This document shows, in pieces, positions 13,688 to 22,436 of a stretch of 64,000 bases of DNA (position 1 is the first letter of the stretch; every line of letters begins with the position of its first letter). Source of the stretch: Massilia sp. UMI-21 (lineage in GTDB: Bacteria; Pseudomonadota; Gammaproteobacteria; Burkholderiales; Burkholderiaceae_D); the NCBI GenBank assembly GCA_015277795.1, contig CP063848.1:4340001-4404000 (forward strand). Direction: 5' to 3'. The translations under genes and the position numbers were made by a program. The notes beneath the pieces are model-generated. The model was not told the origin of the DNA. It was given only the letters and a program-made list of their open reading frames with translations, and searched no databases.

Positions 13688-13713
13688 GGCAGCCCTCGCA
13701 CAGTCGGGCTGCC
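13688..13713 (+). promoter_or_regulatory. Stem-loop in the prkA leader
   Basis: Perfect 8-bp stem GGCAGCCC/GGGCTGCC with a 10-base loop, 40 bases before the prkA start. A weaker CACCCC/GGGGTG hairpin lies about 60 bases further upstream. The leader is long enough for post-transcriptional control, which is inference only. Confidence 0.45.
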
Positions 13714-13753
13714 GTGACAGTGATCGTTGTTAGCACACTAAAGGACAGACGAA

Positions 13754-15676
13754 ATGAGCATCTTTGACAACTACACGGCCCGCTACGAGCGTACCCGGGA
13801 AGAGGAATATTCCATGACGGAGTTCCTTCAACTGTGCAAGAAAGATCCACTGACCTATGCCAGCGCTCCGGAACGCATGCTGGCGGCCATCGGCGAACCC
13901 ACCCTGGTCGATACCCGCCTCGACCCACGCCTGTCGCGCATCTTCGCCAACAAGGTCATCAAGATCTATCCCGCCTTCCGCGAGTTCTACGGCATGGAAG
14001 AAGTGATCGAACAGGTGGTCTCCTATTTCCGTCACGCGGCCCAGGGCCTGGAAGAACGCAAGCAGATCCTCTACCTGCTGGGCCCGGTCGGCGGCGGCAA
14101 GTCCTCGATCGCCGAAAAGCTCAAGCACCTGATGGAACTGGTGCCTTTCTATGCGATCAAGGGTTCGCCGGTAAACGAATCGCCGCTCGGCCTGTTCAAC
14201 GAAGAAGAAGACGGCACCATCCTGGAAGAAGACTACGGCGTGCCGCGCCGCTACCTGCGCACCATCCCGAGTCCCTGGGCCGTCAAGCGCCTGCACGAGT
14301 TCGGCGGCGACATCAACAAGTTCCGCGTGGTCAAGCGCTACCCCTCGATCCTGAAGCAGGTGGCGATCGCCAAGACCGAACCGGGCGACGAGAACAACCA
14401 GGACATCTCCTCGCTGGTCGGCAAGGTCGATATCCGCAAGCTCGAAGATTATTCCCAGGACGACCCGGACGCCTACAGCTATTCGGGCGGCCTGTGCCTG
14501 GCCAACCAGGGCCTGATGGAATTCGTCGAGATGTTCAAGGCGCCGATCAAGGTGCTGCACCCGCTGCTGACGGCCACCCAGGAAGGCAACTACAAGGGCA
14601 CCGAAGGCTTCGGTGCGATTCCCTTCGAGGGCATCGTGCTGGCCCACTCCAACGAGTCCGAGTGGAAGACCTTCCGCAACAACCGCAACAACGAGGCCTT
14701 CCTCGACCGTATCTACATCGTCAAGGTGCCTTACTGCCTGCGCGTGTCCGACGAGATCAAAATCTACGACAAGCTGCTGCACAACTCCTCGCTCGACAAG
14801 GCGCCCTGCGCGCCCGGCACCCTGCGCATGATGGCGCAGTTCGCGATCCTGTCGCGCCTGAAGGACCCCGAGAACTCGAGCATCTATTCCAAGATGCTGG
14901 TGTACGACGGCGAGAACCTGAAGGACACCGACCCGAAGGCGAAGTCCATGCACGAGTATGTGGACTATGCCGGCGTGGACGAAGGCATGAACGGCCTGTC
15001 GACCCGCTTCGCCTTCAAGATCCTGTCCAAGGTGTTCAACTTCGACAACACCGAAGTGGCGGCCAATCCGGTGCACCTGCTCTACGTGCTCGAACAGCAG
15101 ATCGAGCGCGAGCAGTTCCCGCCGGAGACCGAGCAGCGCTACATGTCCTATATCAAGGAACACCTGGCGCAGCGCTACGTCGATTTCATCGGCAAGGAAA
15201 TCCAGACCGCCTACCTGGAAAGCTATTCGGAATACGGCCAGAACATCTTCGACCGTTACGTGACCTTCGCCGACTTCTGGATCCAGGACCAGGAATTCCG
15301 CGACCCGGACACCGGCGAAAGCTTCGACCGCGAATCGCTCAACGCCGAGCTCGAGAAGATCGAGAAACCGGCCGGCATTTCGAATCCGAAGGATTTCAGA
15401 AACGAAATCGTCAACTTCAGCCTGCGCGCGCGGGCCACCAATGCCGGCAAGAACCCGGCCTGGACCAGCTACGAGAAATTCCGTAGCGTGATCGAGAAGA
15501 AGATGTTCTCGAACACCGAAGAACTCCTGCCCGTGATTTCCTTCAATGCGAAAGCGAATACCGAGGATGCCAACAAGCATGCCGATTTCGTGGCCCGCAT
15601 GGTCGAGAAAGGCTACACGCCGAAGCAGGTCCGCCTGCTGTGCGAATGGTACCTGCGCGTGAGGAAATCCTCCTGA
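13754..15676 (+). CDS. prkA: PrkA/YeaG family serine protein kinase
   Basis: 640-residue cytoplasmic AAA+-like kinase of the PrkA family. The family is linked to stationary phase, nitrogen starvation and sporulation-type stress. The N-terminal PrkA AAA domain holds Walker A GPVGGGKSS at residues 110-118 and the C-terminal PrkA kinase-like domain fills about 400-640. Length is right for the family (640-645). AAAGGACAG precedes the ATG. It is followed by yeaH and spoVR on the same strand, the usual trio, but the gap to yeaH is long (437 bases) and filled with structured repeats. Confidence 0.95.
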   Translation: MSIFDNYTARYERTREEEYSMTEFLQLCKKDPLTYASAPERMLAAIGEPTLVDTRLDPRLSRIFANKVIKIYPAFREFYGMEEVIEQVVSYFRHAAQGLEERKQILYLLGPVGGGKSSIAEKLKHLMELVPFYAIKGSPVNESPLGLFNEEEDGTILEEDYGVPRRYLRTIPSPWAVKRLHEFGGDINKFRVVKRYPSILKQVAIAKTEPGDENNQDISSLVGKVDIRKLEDYSQDDPDAYSYSGGLCLANQGLMEFVEMFKAPIKVLHPLLTATQEGNYKGTEGFGAIPFEGIVLAHSNESEWKTFRNNRNNEAFLDRIYIVKVPYCLRVSDEIKIYDKLLHNSSLDKAPCAPGTLRMMAQFAILSRLKDPENSSIYSKMLVYDGENLKDTDPKAKSMHEYVDYAGVDEGMNGLSTRFAFKILSKVFNFDNTEVAANPVHLLYVLEQQIEREQFPPETEQRYMSYIKEHLAQRYVDFIGKEIQTAYLESYSEYGQNIFDRYVTFADFWIQDQEFRDPDTGESFDRESLNAELEKIEKPAGISNPKDFRNEIVNFSLRARATNAGKNPAWTSYEKFRSVIEKKMFSNTEELLPVISFNAKANTEDANKHADFVARMVEKGYTPKQVRLLCEWYLRVRKSS

Positions 15677-15686
15677 CAGGGGCGCC

Positions 15687-15714
15687 GGCGCACGCTGCAA
15701 AAATGGCGTGCGCC
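15687..15714 (+). repeat. Stem-loop just after prkA
   Basis: Perfect 9-bp stem GGCGCACGC/GCGTGCGCC with a 10-base loop, 10 bases after the prkA stop. No T tract follows, so it more likely stabilises the 3' end or weakly attenuates than terminates. Confidence 0.55.
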
Positions 15715-15810
15715 GCACACGCGATTGCGCTGCGTATTAAGATAGATGTACCGAGATACCGCCAGTCCGCCCGCATAGCATTGGCCGCTCGAAGAACCAT
15801 CCGCAACCTC

Positions 15811-16097
15811 AACGCGCAGCAGGTTCTTCGCGCCGCCCCGCAACGTATCGGCGGCTCGAAGAACCGTCGCGAGCGGCAGCAGCTGTGGTCGAGAAGCGCA
15901 ACCGTACAAACGTACGGTGAGCATCGCAGACCACAGATGCAACGCGCAGCAGGTTCTTCGAGCCGCCCCGCAACGTATCGGCGGCTCGAAGAACCGTCGC
16001 GAGCGGCAGCAGCTGTGGTCGAGAAGCGCAACCGTACAAACGTACGGTGAGCATCGCAGACCACAGATGCAACGCGCAGCAGGTTCTTCGAGCCGCC
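15811..16097 (+). repeat. 130-bp tandem repeat array between prkA and yeaH
   Basis: Two full 130-base units (15811-15940 and 15941-16070) differ at a single visible base (15831 C versus 15961 A). A third unit is cut after 27 bases (16071-16097), 5 bases before the yeaH ribosome binding site. A degenerate right-arm remnant lies at about 15783-15799. Each unit carries two hairpins: a 16-bp inverted repeat GGTTCTTCGAGCCGCC with its complement 12 bases away (right arms 15850-15865 and 15980-15995), and a nested structure CTGTGGTC...GACCACAG enclosing ACCGTAC-AAAC-GTACGGT. 130 is not a multiple of three and no frame is conserved across units, so it is not coding. It is not CRISPR: there are no spacers. 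Confidence 0.92.
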
Positions 16098-16102
16098 ACC
16101 AC

Positions 16103-16116
16103 AGGAGGTTAGTTTG
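16103..16116 (+). promoter_or_regulatory. Ribosome binding site fixing the TTG start of yeaH
   Basis: AGGAGG at 16103-16108 is followed after 5 bases by TTG at 16114. The next in-frame ATG is far inside the conserved protein, so TTG is the start. Confidence 0.85.
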
Positions 16117-17385
16117 ACTTATCTCATCGACCGTCGCTTGCAGGGCAAGAACAAGTCCGCGGTCAACCGCGAACGCTTCCTGCGCCGCTACAAGGCGCAA
16201 ATCAAGGATGCGGTCGGCCGCGCCATCAAGGGCCGTTCCATTACCGATATCGAGAACGGCGAGAAGGTCACGATCCCCGTCAAGGATGTGAACGAACCCC
16301 ATTTCGGCCACGCCCACGGGGGCGTCTGGGAAACCGTTAACCCGGGCAATACCGAATACCAGAAAGGCGACCAGTTCAACCGCCCGCGCAGCGGCGGCGG
16401 CGGCGCCGGACGCGGCCGCGCCGGCAACAGCGACCAGACCACCGAAGACGATTTCATCTTCGAGCTGTCGCGCGAAGAATTCATGAATTACTTCTTCGAA
16501 GACCTCGAGCTGCCGAACATGATCAAGACGCAGCTCACCCAGACCATCGATTTCAAGACCCAGCGCGCCGGCTATAACGTGTCCGGCACGCCCTCCAATA
16601 TCCACGTGCTGCGCTCGCTGCGCGGCGCACTGGGGCGCCGCATCGCGGTCGGCGGCCCCGCCAAGCGGCAATTGAAGGAAGCCGAGGAAGCGCTGCAGGC
16701 CCTGCTCGATCGGGGCGCCCCTGCCGACGACGACGAGGTGCTGGCGCTGAAGGACAAGATCCATCACCTGCACATCCGCCTCAATGCGATTCCCTTCATC
16801 GACCCCTTCGACCTGCGCTATTCGAACCGCATCAAGGTGCCCAAGCCGAGCACCTCGGCCGTGATGTTCTGCATCATGGACGTGTCCGGCTCGATGGACG
16901 AGACCCGCAAGGACACCGCCAAGCGCTTCTTCATCCTGCTGTACCTGTTCCTCAAGCGCGTCTACGAAAAGATCGACGTCGTCTTCATCCGCCACCATAC
17001 CGCCGCGGCCGAGGTCGACGAGAACGAGTTCTTCCACTCGCGCGAGTCGGGCGGCACCGTGGTGTCGTCGGCCCTGCACCTGCTGCAGAAGGTCATCACC
17101 GAGCGCTACGGCAGCGCCGACTGGAACGCCTACGTGGCCCAGGCGTCGGACGGCGACAACTGGGACAACGATTCGGTGCTGTGCAAGCAGATACTGAACA
17201 ACGCCATCATGCCGCGGGTGCAGTACTACACCTATGTCGAGATCACCGACGGCCCGCCGCAGAACCTGTGGGAGCAGTATTGCGAGGTGGCCGACCACCA
17301 CAAGAATTTCGCGATGCAGAAGATCGTCACGCCGGCCGATATCTACCCGGTCTTCCGCGAGCTGTTCAAGAAACAGCCAAAGTAA
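16114..17385 (+). CDS. yeaH: YeaH/DUF444 family protein (VWA-like)
   Basis: 423-residue DUF444 protein, the regular partner of PrkA in stress operons; its molecular role is not established. The N-terminus (MTYLIDRRLQGKNKS) and the region NRERFLRRYKAQIKDAV are typical. A Gly-rich segment (GGGGAGRGRAG) lies near residue 90-105. The C-terminal half has a von Willebrand A-like fold with the metal-site motif MDVSGSMDE near residue 255. It begins with TTG behind a strong AGGAGG. The stop is 10 bases before spoVR, so those two are co-transcribed; linkage to prkA crosses the repeat array. Confidence 0.93.
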   Translation: MTYLIDRRLQGKNKSAVNRERFLRRYKAQIKDAVGRAIKGRSITDIENGEKVTIPVKDVNEPHFGHAHGGVWETVNPGNTEYQKGDQFNRPRSGGGGAGRGRAGNSDQTTEDDFIFELSREEFMNYFFEDLELPNMIKTQLTQTIDFKTQRAGYNVSGTPSNIHVLRSLRGALGRRIAVGGPAKRQLKEAEEALQALLDRGAPADDDEVLALKDKIHHLHIRLNAIPFIDPFDLRYSNRIKVPKPSTSAVMFCIMDVSGSMDETRKDTAKRFFILLYLFLKRVYEKIDVVFIRHHTAAAEVDENEFFHSRESGGTVVSSALHLLQKVITERYGSADWNAYVAQASDGDNWDNDSVLCKQILNNAIMPRVQYYTYVEITDGPPQNLWEQYCEVADHHKNFAMQKIVTPADIYPVFRELFKKQPK

Positions 17386-17395
17386 GAGGCCCGCC

Positions 17396-18919
17396 ATGCC
17401 AAGAGATCCCAGCAATCCGCGCGCCCTGCCCGACCAGTCCGAATGGACCTTCGACCTGATCGAGCAAGCGCACGAGGAAATCAAGCGGGTGGCCAAGCGC
17501 TACGGCCTGGACACCTACCCCAACCAGCTCGAAATCATCACCGCCGAGCAGATGATGGACGCCTATACGTCCGTCGGCATGCCCGTGTCATACAACCACT
17601 GGTCGTTCGGCAAACACTTCCTGACAACCGAAAAAAGCTACAAGCGCGGCCAGATGGGGCTGGCCTACGAGATCGTGATCAACTCGAATCCCTGCATCGC
17701 CTACCTGATGGAGGAAAACAGCCTGACGATGCAAGCCCTGGTCATCGCGCATGCTGCCTACGGACACAATTCTTTCTTTAAAGGCAACTACCTGTTCCGC
17801 ACCTGGACCGACGCCGACGCCATCGTCGATTACATGGTCTTCGCTAAGAACTATATTGCCGAGTGCGAACAGCGTTACGGAATCGATGCGGTCGAGGAAT
17901 TGCTCGACTCCTGCCATGCGCTGCAAAACTATGGCGTGGATCGCTACAAGCGGCCGGCCAAGCTGTCGGTGGCGCAAGAGACCGCGCGCCAGAAAGAGCG
18001 CGAAGAGTATGCCCAGTCGCAGGTGAACGAGATCTGGCGCACGCTGCCGCTGCGCGAGGAACAGGTTGCCGCCACGGCCCCGGTGCGCTTCCCGCCCGAG
18101 CCGGAAGAGAACCTGCTCTACTTCATCGAGAAATACGCGCCGCTGCTGGAACCCTGGCAGCGCGAGCTGGTGCGCATCACGCGCAAGATCTCGCAATATT
18201 TCTATCCGCAGCGCCAGACCCAGGTCATGAACGAGGGCTGGGCCACCTTCTGGCACTACACGATCCTGCAAGACCTCTATAAAGAGGGCATCGTCGGTGA
18301 CGGCTTCATGCTCGAGTTTTTGCAGAGCCATACGAACGTCGTGTACCAGCCGCCGGCCACCAGCCCGTATTACAGCGGGATCAATCCGTATGCCCTCGGT
18401 TTTGCGATGATGAGCGACATTCGCCGCATTTGCGAAGACCCTACCGACGAAGACCGTGCCTGGTTCCCGGACATTGCGGGCAGCAACTGGATCAAGACCC
18501 TCGACTTCGCGATGCGCAATTTCAAGGATGAGAGCTTCATCGCCCAGTACCTGTCGCCCAAGCTGATCCGGGAATTCCACTTCTTCGCCGTGCTCGACGA
18601 CGACCGCAGCGACAAACTGACCATCTCGGCGATCCACGACGAGCAGGGCTACCGCTACGTGCGCCACAAGCTGGCCGAGCAGTACAATATCGGCAGCCGC
18701 GAGCCGAACATCCAGGTCTGGCAGGTCAATACCCGGGATGACCGCGCACTGACCCTGCGCCACACCCAGTTCAACCGCCGGCCGCTGAACCAGCAGGCGC
18801 AAGAGGTGCTGAAACACGTTGCCCGCCTGTGGGGCTTCGATGTCAGGCTCGAGACCGTGGATCCGAGCGGCCATGTGGTCAGCTTCCTGGAGTGCCGCCG
18901 CGAAAAGCGCGGACGCTGA
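17396..18919 (+). CDS. SpoVR family protein (YcgB-like)
   Basis: 507-residue SpoVR family protein. In Bacillus SpoVR affects spore cortex formation; in Gram-negatives its role is unknown but it travels with PrkA and YeaH. Typical segments: DLIEQAHEEIKRVAKRYGLDTYPNQ, YNHWSFGKHF, VIAHAAYGHNSFFKGN, MNEGWATFWHY (a His/Glu-rich possible metal site) and NPYALGF. Length matches the family (about 510). ATG 17396 (MPRDPSNP) was chosen; frames starting earlier overlap yeaH. A nested hairpin follows about 90 bases after the stop. Confidence 0.93.
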   Translation: MPRDPSNPRALPDQSEWTFDLIEQAHEEIKRVAKRYGLDTYPNQLEIITAEQMMDAYTSVGMPVSYNHWSFGKHFLTTEKSYKRGQMGLAYEIVINSNPCIAYLMEENSLTMQALVIAHAAYGHNSFFKGNYLFRTWTDADAIVDYMVFAKNYIAECEQRYGIDAVEELLDSCHALQNYGVDRYKRPAKLSVAQETARQKEREEYAQSQVNEIWRTLPLREEQVAATAPVRFPPEPEENLLYFIEKYAPLLEPWQRELVRITRKISQYFYPQRQTQVMNEGWATFWHYTILQDLYKEGIVGDGFMLEFLQSHTNVVYQPPATSPYYSGINPYALGFAMMSDIRRICEDPTDEDRAWFPDIAGSNWIKTLDFAMRNFKDESFIAQYLSPKLIREFHFFAVLDDDRSDKLTISAIHDEQGYRYVRHKLAEQYNIGSREPNIQVWQVNTRDDRALTLRHTQFNRRPLNQQAQEVLKHVARLWGFDVRLETVDPSGHVVSFLECRREKRGR

Positions 18920-19733
18920 ACCAGCCGCATCACCGCAGCCGATCGCAGCCGCCGGCTTCCGATCGGCTGTCGGTAGCGCTGCGCGTCCTTGCGCGCTACT
19001 CCATCGCCTGACCGGGCAAGCCGACGGCTTTCCCCGGTCAGCCGCGCGCCACCCCGCCCAACATCGCCTACCCATGCAGCCCAGGCATCCTTTCCATGCC
19101 TGACCGCACGTTTTACCACCCTCCCCCAGCCCAAACGACCACCTCGACGTAATTTTTTTGCGCATTGGTGCGCCAACACACTGTTCAAAACCGCGTTTTC
19201 CATGTAGTTTTGCTATGCATGAGCAGTAGATATCGGGTAAAGCATTATCAGAAGCACAACTGAAGCATATCAAGACGCGGTTCTGCCATGAGTTTTTGCT
19301 ATGTCCTGGGGCGTAAAAACGGCCGGGCGACCAGGAGCTCAACAGTACGCGCCGCTTCGGTGGAACTAGCTATAGTTTGTGTAAAGCGCCCAGCTCCGTC
19401 ATAGGAAATTTGCTGCTAGGCTGTTTTGGCAAGAAAAATTTGGTAAAACCGGCATCCATGCCAGACGATCCACAGATGGAGGAGAACTGCTACATAAACT
19501 TACAAATCTTCCCTGCTTTCTGGACCACGCACGACCCGCCGCCGGGCTTGTATAGATGGGCTGCTTTGCCTGTTTTTACAGGTAGATAGGATGCTTTCAG
19601 GGGGCTAAAAATGTCTCCTCAAAAAAGAATTCGTAGGTATAATTCTTTGATGTCCCGGATGCGGCCCTAGGTTTTTGTCGTGTTTAGTGGGTTTAGTGGC
19701 AACAAAAAAGAGTTGGTATTGGAGAAAGATGGC
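18920..19733. other. 814-base intergenic region before tonB
   Basis: No supported gene on either strand. From about 19140 the base composition becomes clearly more AT-rich than the flanks. Visible elements: a nested hairpin at 19008-19041 (CTGACCGGG/CCCGGTCAG enclosing AGCC/GGCT), a TATAAT at 19638-19643 about 90 bases before tonB with no good -35 partner, and a short CCTGT-TTTT-ACAGG palindrome near 19570. I see no clear Fur box, although iron control of tonB would be expected. Confidence 0.5.
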
Positions 19734-20393
19734 ATGAATTTTTCGCATGAGAAGAACCCGGGAAAGAATTTCACAGGTCTCGCCATTGTCATCCTGTTGC
19801 ACGTACTGGTAGCTTGGGCCGTCATCAATGGCTTGGGAACCCGGATCGTGAGCAAGGTGACCGAGGCTGTGGAAACGAAACTGATTGAAGAGGTGAAACC
19901 GCCGCCACCGCCGGAAACGCCGCCACCGCCACCACCGCCGGAAATGAAGGCTCCGCCACCGCCTTTCATCCCACCGGTCGAAGTGCAGGTGCAGCAGCCT
20001 CCGCCGCCGCAGAACGCGATCGTCACGGCCACCAACACCCCGCCGCCGACGACCGTCCTGCAGCCTCCGGCTCCTCCGGCCCCGCCGGCACCACCGGCAG
20101 CGCCGCGTGGTCCGAGCCGTACCGAGGCAGTGGCAGACTTCAACACTTGCGCGCGTCCGGAATATCCGCGTTCGTCGCAGCGTAACGAAGAAACGGGTAC
20201 CACGACCCTGCAGTTCCTGATTGGTGTCGATGGTCGAGTGATGGAATCCAAACTGCAGAAGTCGAGTGGCTTCCGCGATCTGGACAGGGCTGCACAATCG
20301 GCCCTGAGCAAATGCCGATTCAAGCCGGCCACGGTCGATGGCCAGCCGCAACAGGCGTGGACAGCGGTGCAGTACGTCTGGACGCTGGAATAA
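19734..20393 (+). CDS. tonB: TonB-family energy transducer
   Basis: 219-residue TonB. It spans from the inner membrane to TonB-dependent outer-membrane receptors and transmits proton-motive force. Residues about 12-33 form the membrane anchor (GLAIVILLHVLVAWAVING, with the His typical of TonB anchors), 45-125 form the Pro-rich periplasmic rod (EVKPPPPPETPPPPPPPEMK and similar), and about 130-219 the TonB C-terminal domain (RPEYPRSSQRNEETGTTTLQ, VQYVWTLE). The start at 19734 has GGAGA 8 bases upstream. exbB and two exbD genes follow in the same direction. Confidence 0.93.
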   Translation: MNFSHEKNPGKNFTGLAIVILLHVLVAWAVINGLGTRIVSKVTEAVETKLIEEVKPPPPPETPPPPPPPEMKAPPPPFIPPVEVQVQQPPPPQNAIVTATNTPPPTTVLQPPAPPAPPAPPAAPRGPSRTEAVADFNTCARPEYPRSSQRNEETGTTTLQFLIGVDGRVMESKLQKSSGFRDLDRAAQSALSKCRFKPATVDGQPQQAWTAVQYVWTLE

Positions 20394-20479
20394 AACCGAG
20401 ACAGAGCATCGTCTCAACTCTATGATTTTCGTTGTTACTAAGTTCAGCGAACTGTCTATTTTATATTTTTGGAGGAAGC

Positions 20480-21424
20480 ATGTTTAAGAATACCCGTTTG
20501 TCCGCTATGCTCGCGGCTGTCCTGTTCTCGGTATCGGCAGCGTCGGCACTGGTCTCCGCACCGGCCTTCGCTGACGCTCCTGCCGCAGGCGCTGAAGCTC
20601 CAGCGGCTGACGCGGCTGCACCGGCTGCCGACGCAGTTGCACCAGTCGACGCTGCGGCGACCGACGCAGCCGCTCCGGTTGGCGACGCTGCCGCTCCGGC
20701 CGCCGCTGAAGGCGCTACCGAAGAAGAAGTCCACAACCCGTACGGCTTCCAGGCCATGTGGGAAGAAGGCGACTTCGTCAACAAGGGCACCATCATCATC
20801 CTGTCGCTGATGTCGATGGGTTCGTGGTACATCATCATCACCAAGCTGATCGACCAGCAGAAGATCATGCGCCAGTCGAAGGAAGCTTCGGCCAAGTTCT
20901 GGAAAGCACCGTCGATCGCCGCTGGCTCGGCACAGCTGAAAGAAGGCTCGCCGTTCCGCTTCATCGCTGAAACCGGCACCAAGGCAACCCAGCACCACGA
21001 CGGCGCCCTGCTCGAGCAGATCGACCTGTCGACCTGGGTGACCATGCAGATCCAGCGCGCCGTGGACCGCGTCCAGTCGCGCCTGCAAGACGGCCTGTCG
21101 TTCCTGGCAACCGTCGGTTCGACCTCGCCGTTCATCGGTCTGTTCGGTACCGTCTGGGGCATCTACAACGCGCTGACCGCCATCGGTATGTCGGGTAACG
21201 CATCGATCGACAAAGTGGCAGGCCCGGTGGGTGAAGCACTGATCATGACCGCATTCGGTCTGTTCGTTGCAGTCCCGGCGGTTCTGGGTTACAACTGGCT
21301 GGTTCGCCGTAACAAGTCGGCGATGGAAGACATCCGTTCGTTCTCGGCTGACGTGCACTCGGTCCTGATCTCGGGCGCCATGTCGACCTCGAACGCAGCT
21401 GCTGGCGCCAAGAAGGCTGGTTAA
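20480..21424 (+). CDS. exbB: ExbB-type MotA/TolQ/ExbB proton channel protein
   Basis: 314 residues. An N-terminal signal-like segment (1-31, ending PAFA) is followed by an Ala/Pro/Asp-rich stretch of roughly 60 residues, then the ExbB core with three membrane helices: the first near 115-135 (GTIIILSLMSMGSWYIIITKL), then LATVGSTSPFIGLFGTVWGIYNAL and GEALIMTAFGLFVAVPAVLGYNW. The long N-terminal extension is common in ExbB but absent from TolQ. GGAGG precedes the ATG with 4 bases between. It is the channel partner of the TonB and ExbD proteins around it. Confidence 0.93.
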   Translation: MFKNTRLSAMLAAVLFSVSAASALVSAPAFADAPAAGAEAPAADAAAPAADAVAPVDAAATDAAAPVGDAAAPAAAEGATEEEVHNPYGFQAMWEEGDFVNKGTIIILSLMSMGSWYIIITKLIDQQKIMRQSKEASAKFWKAPSIAAGSAQLKEGSPFRFIAETGTKATQHHDGALLEQIDLSTWVTMQIQRAVDRVQSRLQDGLSFLATVGSTSPFIGLFGTVWGIYNALTAIGMSGNASIDKVAGPVGEALIMTAFGLFVAVPAVLGYNWLVRRNKSAMEDIRSFSADVHSVLISGAMSTSNAAAGAKKAG

Positions 21425-21426
21425 TC

Positions 21427-21855
21427 ATGTCGATGAGTGTCGGCTCCGATTCCGGAGATGATGATACCGTGATGTCGGAGATCAACACGACGCCCCTCGT
21501 GGACATCATGTTGGTTCTCCTGATCATCTTCCTGATCACCAGCCCGGTTGTTCTGAACCTGCAGAAAGTTAACCTGCCTGCGGAGACGAACCAGGTCACC
21601 AAGACCAAGCCGGAAGACGTCAACATCACCATCAACAAAGATGGCGAGATGTACTACAACCAGACGCGCATCGCGAATACGGACGAGCTGTTCAAGTTCC
21701 TCGCGGAGCAGTCGGTGAAGGTGCCGCAACCGGCAGTGAAAGTTCGCGGCGACCAGGAAAGCCGCTACGAAGCGGTCGGCCGGGTGATCTACACGGCTCA
21801 GCGTGCTGGGATTCAGAAGGTCGGTTTCGTCATCGAACCGCCTGACAGGGGCTAA
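21427..21855 (+). CDS. exbD: Biopolymer transport protein ExbD (first copy)
   Basis: 142-residue ExbD with a short cytoplasmic N-terminus (SMSVGSDSGDDDTVMSEINTTPLVD), one membrane helix carrying the functional Asp (LVDIMLVLLIIFLIT), and a periplasmic domain. It begins 2 bases after the exbB stop, so translation is coupled. A second, divergent exbD follows after 81 bases that contain a hairpin. Confidence 0.93.
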   Translation: MSMSVGSDSGDDDTVMSEINTTPLVDIMLVLLIIFLITSPVVLNLQKVNLPAETNQVTKTKPEDVNITINKDGEMYYNQTRIANTDELFKFLAEQSVKVPQPAVKVRGDQESRYEAVGRVIYTAQRAGIQKVGFVIEPPDRG

Positions 21856-21864
21856 ATCCCCGTC

Positions 21865-21904
21865 CGCGATATCGAGATTTTCTCCGGAAGGTCTTGATAT
21901 CGCG
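21865..21904 (+). repeat. Stem-loop between the two exbD genes
   Basis: A 13-bp stem (one G-T pair) starting CGCGATATC on the left arm (21865-21877) and ending GATATCGCG on the right (21892-21904), loop 14 bases. No T tract. It could set different expression of the two ExbD proteins. Confidence 0.6.
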
Positions 21905-21936
21905 TCCGCGACCCCAACATTTGAAAAGGAAACACC

Positions 21937-22368
21937 ATGGGCATGAACGTAGGTTCGGGCTCCGCTAAAGGAGCTGATCCGGAACCGATGATGGAAATGA
22001 ACATGACGCCGCTGATCGACGTCCTGCTCGTTCTCATCATTATGATGATTATCACGATTCCGAAGCAAAACCACTCGGTCAATCTGAACATGCCGGTCGG
22101 CACGCCGCCGCCGTCGACCACCCAGCCGGTGGTAGTGACGATTGACGTGGACTTCGACGGCACCATCCTCTGGGATGGCCAGGTTGTCCCGGACCGTGCA
22201 ACGCTGGAAGCCAAGATGAACAGTGTCGCTGCAATGCCTGACCAGCCGGAAGTGCACCTGCGTCCGAACAAGCTGGTCGAGTACAAGGCAGTGGCCGGTG
22301 TCATGGCAACTGCACAACGTCTCGGCGTCACCAAGATCGGCATGGTCGGTAACGAGCAGTTCCAGTAA
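21937..22368 (+). CDS. exbD: Biopolymer transport protein ExbD (second copy)
   Basis: 143-residue ExbD paralogue: GMNVGSGSAKGADPEPMMEMNMTPLIDVLLVLIIMMII has the same cytoplasmic tail plus Asp-bearing helix design as the first copy, but the periplasmic half differs. Tandem exbD genes occur in Xanthomonas, where the second is needed only for some substrates; a similar specialisation here is inference. AAAAGGAAA precedes the ATG. Confidence 0.92.
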   Translation: MGMNVGSGSAKGADPEPMMEMNMTPLIDVLLVLIIMMIITIPKQNHSVNLNMPVGTPPPSTTQPVVVTIDVDFDGTILWDGQVVPDRATLEAKMNSVAAMPDQPEVHLRPNKLVEYKAVAGVMATAQRLGVTKIGMVGNEQFQ

Positions 22369-22386
22369 CCGATCCATGTATGACCA

Positions 22387-22415
22387 ACACGGCAGGGTTT
22401 CCCTGCCGTGTCCAT
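22387..22415 (+). terminator. Strong stem-loop after the second exbD (attenuator or terminator)
   Basis: Perfect 11-bp stem ACACGGCAGGG/CCCTGCCGTGT with a 3-base loop, then CCATTTTG, so the T tract is weak. It lies inside the cluster before the TPR gene and would reduce read-through. Confidence 0.7.
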
Positions 22416-22436
22416 TTTGAAGAAGGATGTTTTCAG

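Noticed and set aside
15811..16097. CRISPR array
   Set aside because: Units are 130 bases, head to tail, with no unique spacers and no cas genes.
15613..17496. Minus-strand open frame with repeated peptide segments over the repeat array
   Set aside because: It is antisense to prkA end, the array and yeaH; the repeated peptides come from the non-coding DNA repeat and the frame shifts between units.
19377..19589. 70-codon frame in the gap before tonB
   Set aside because: No ribosome site, no recognisable domain, and composition like the surrounding non-coding DNA.
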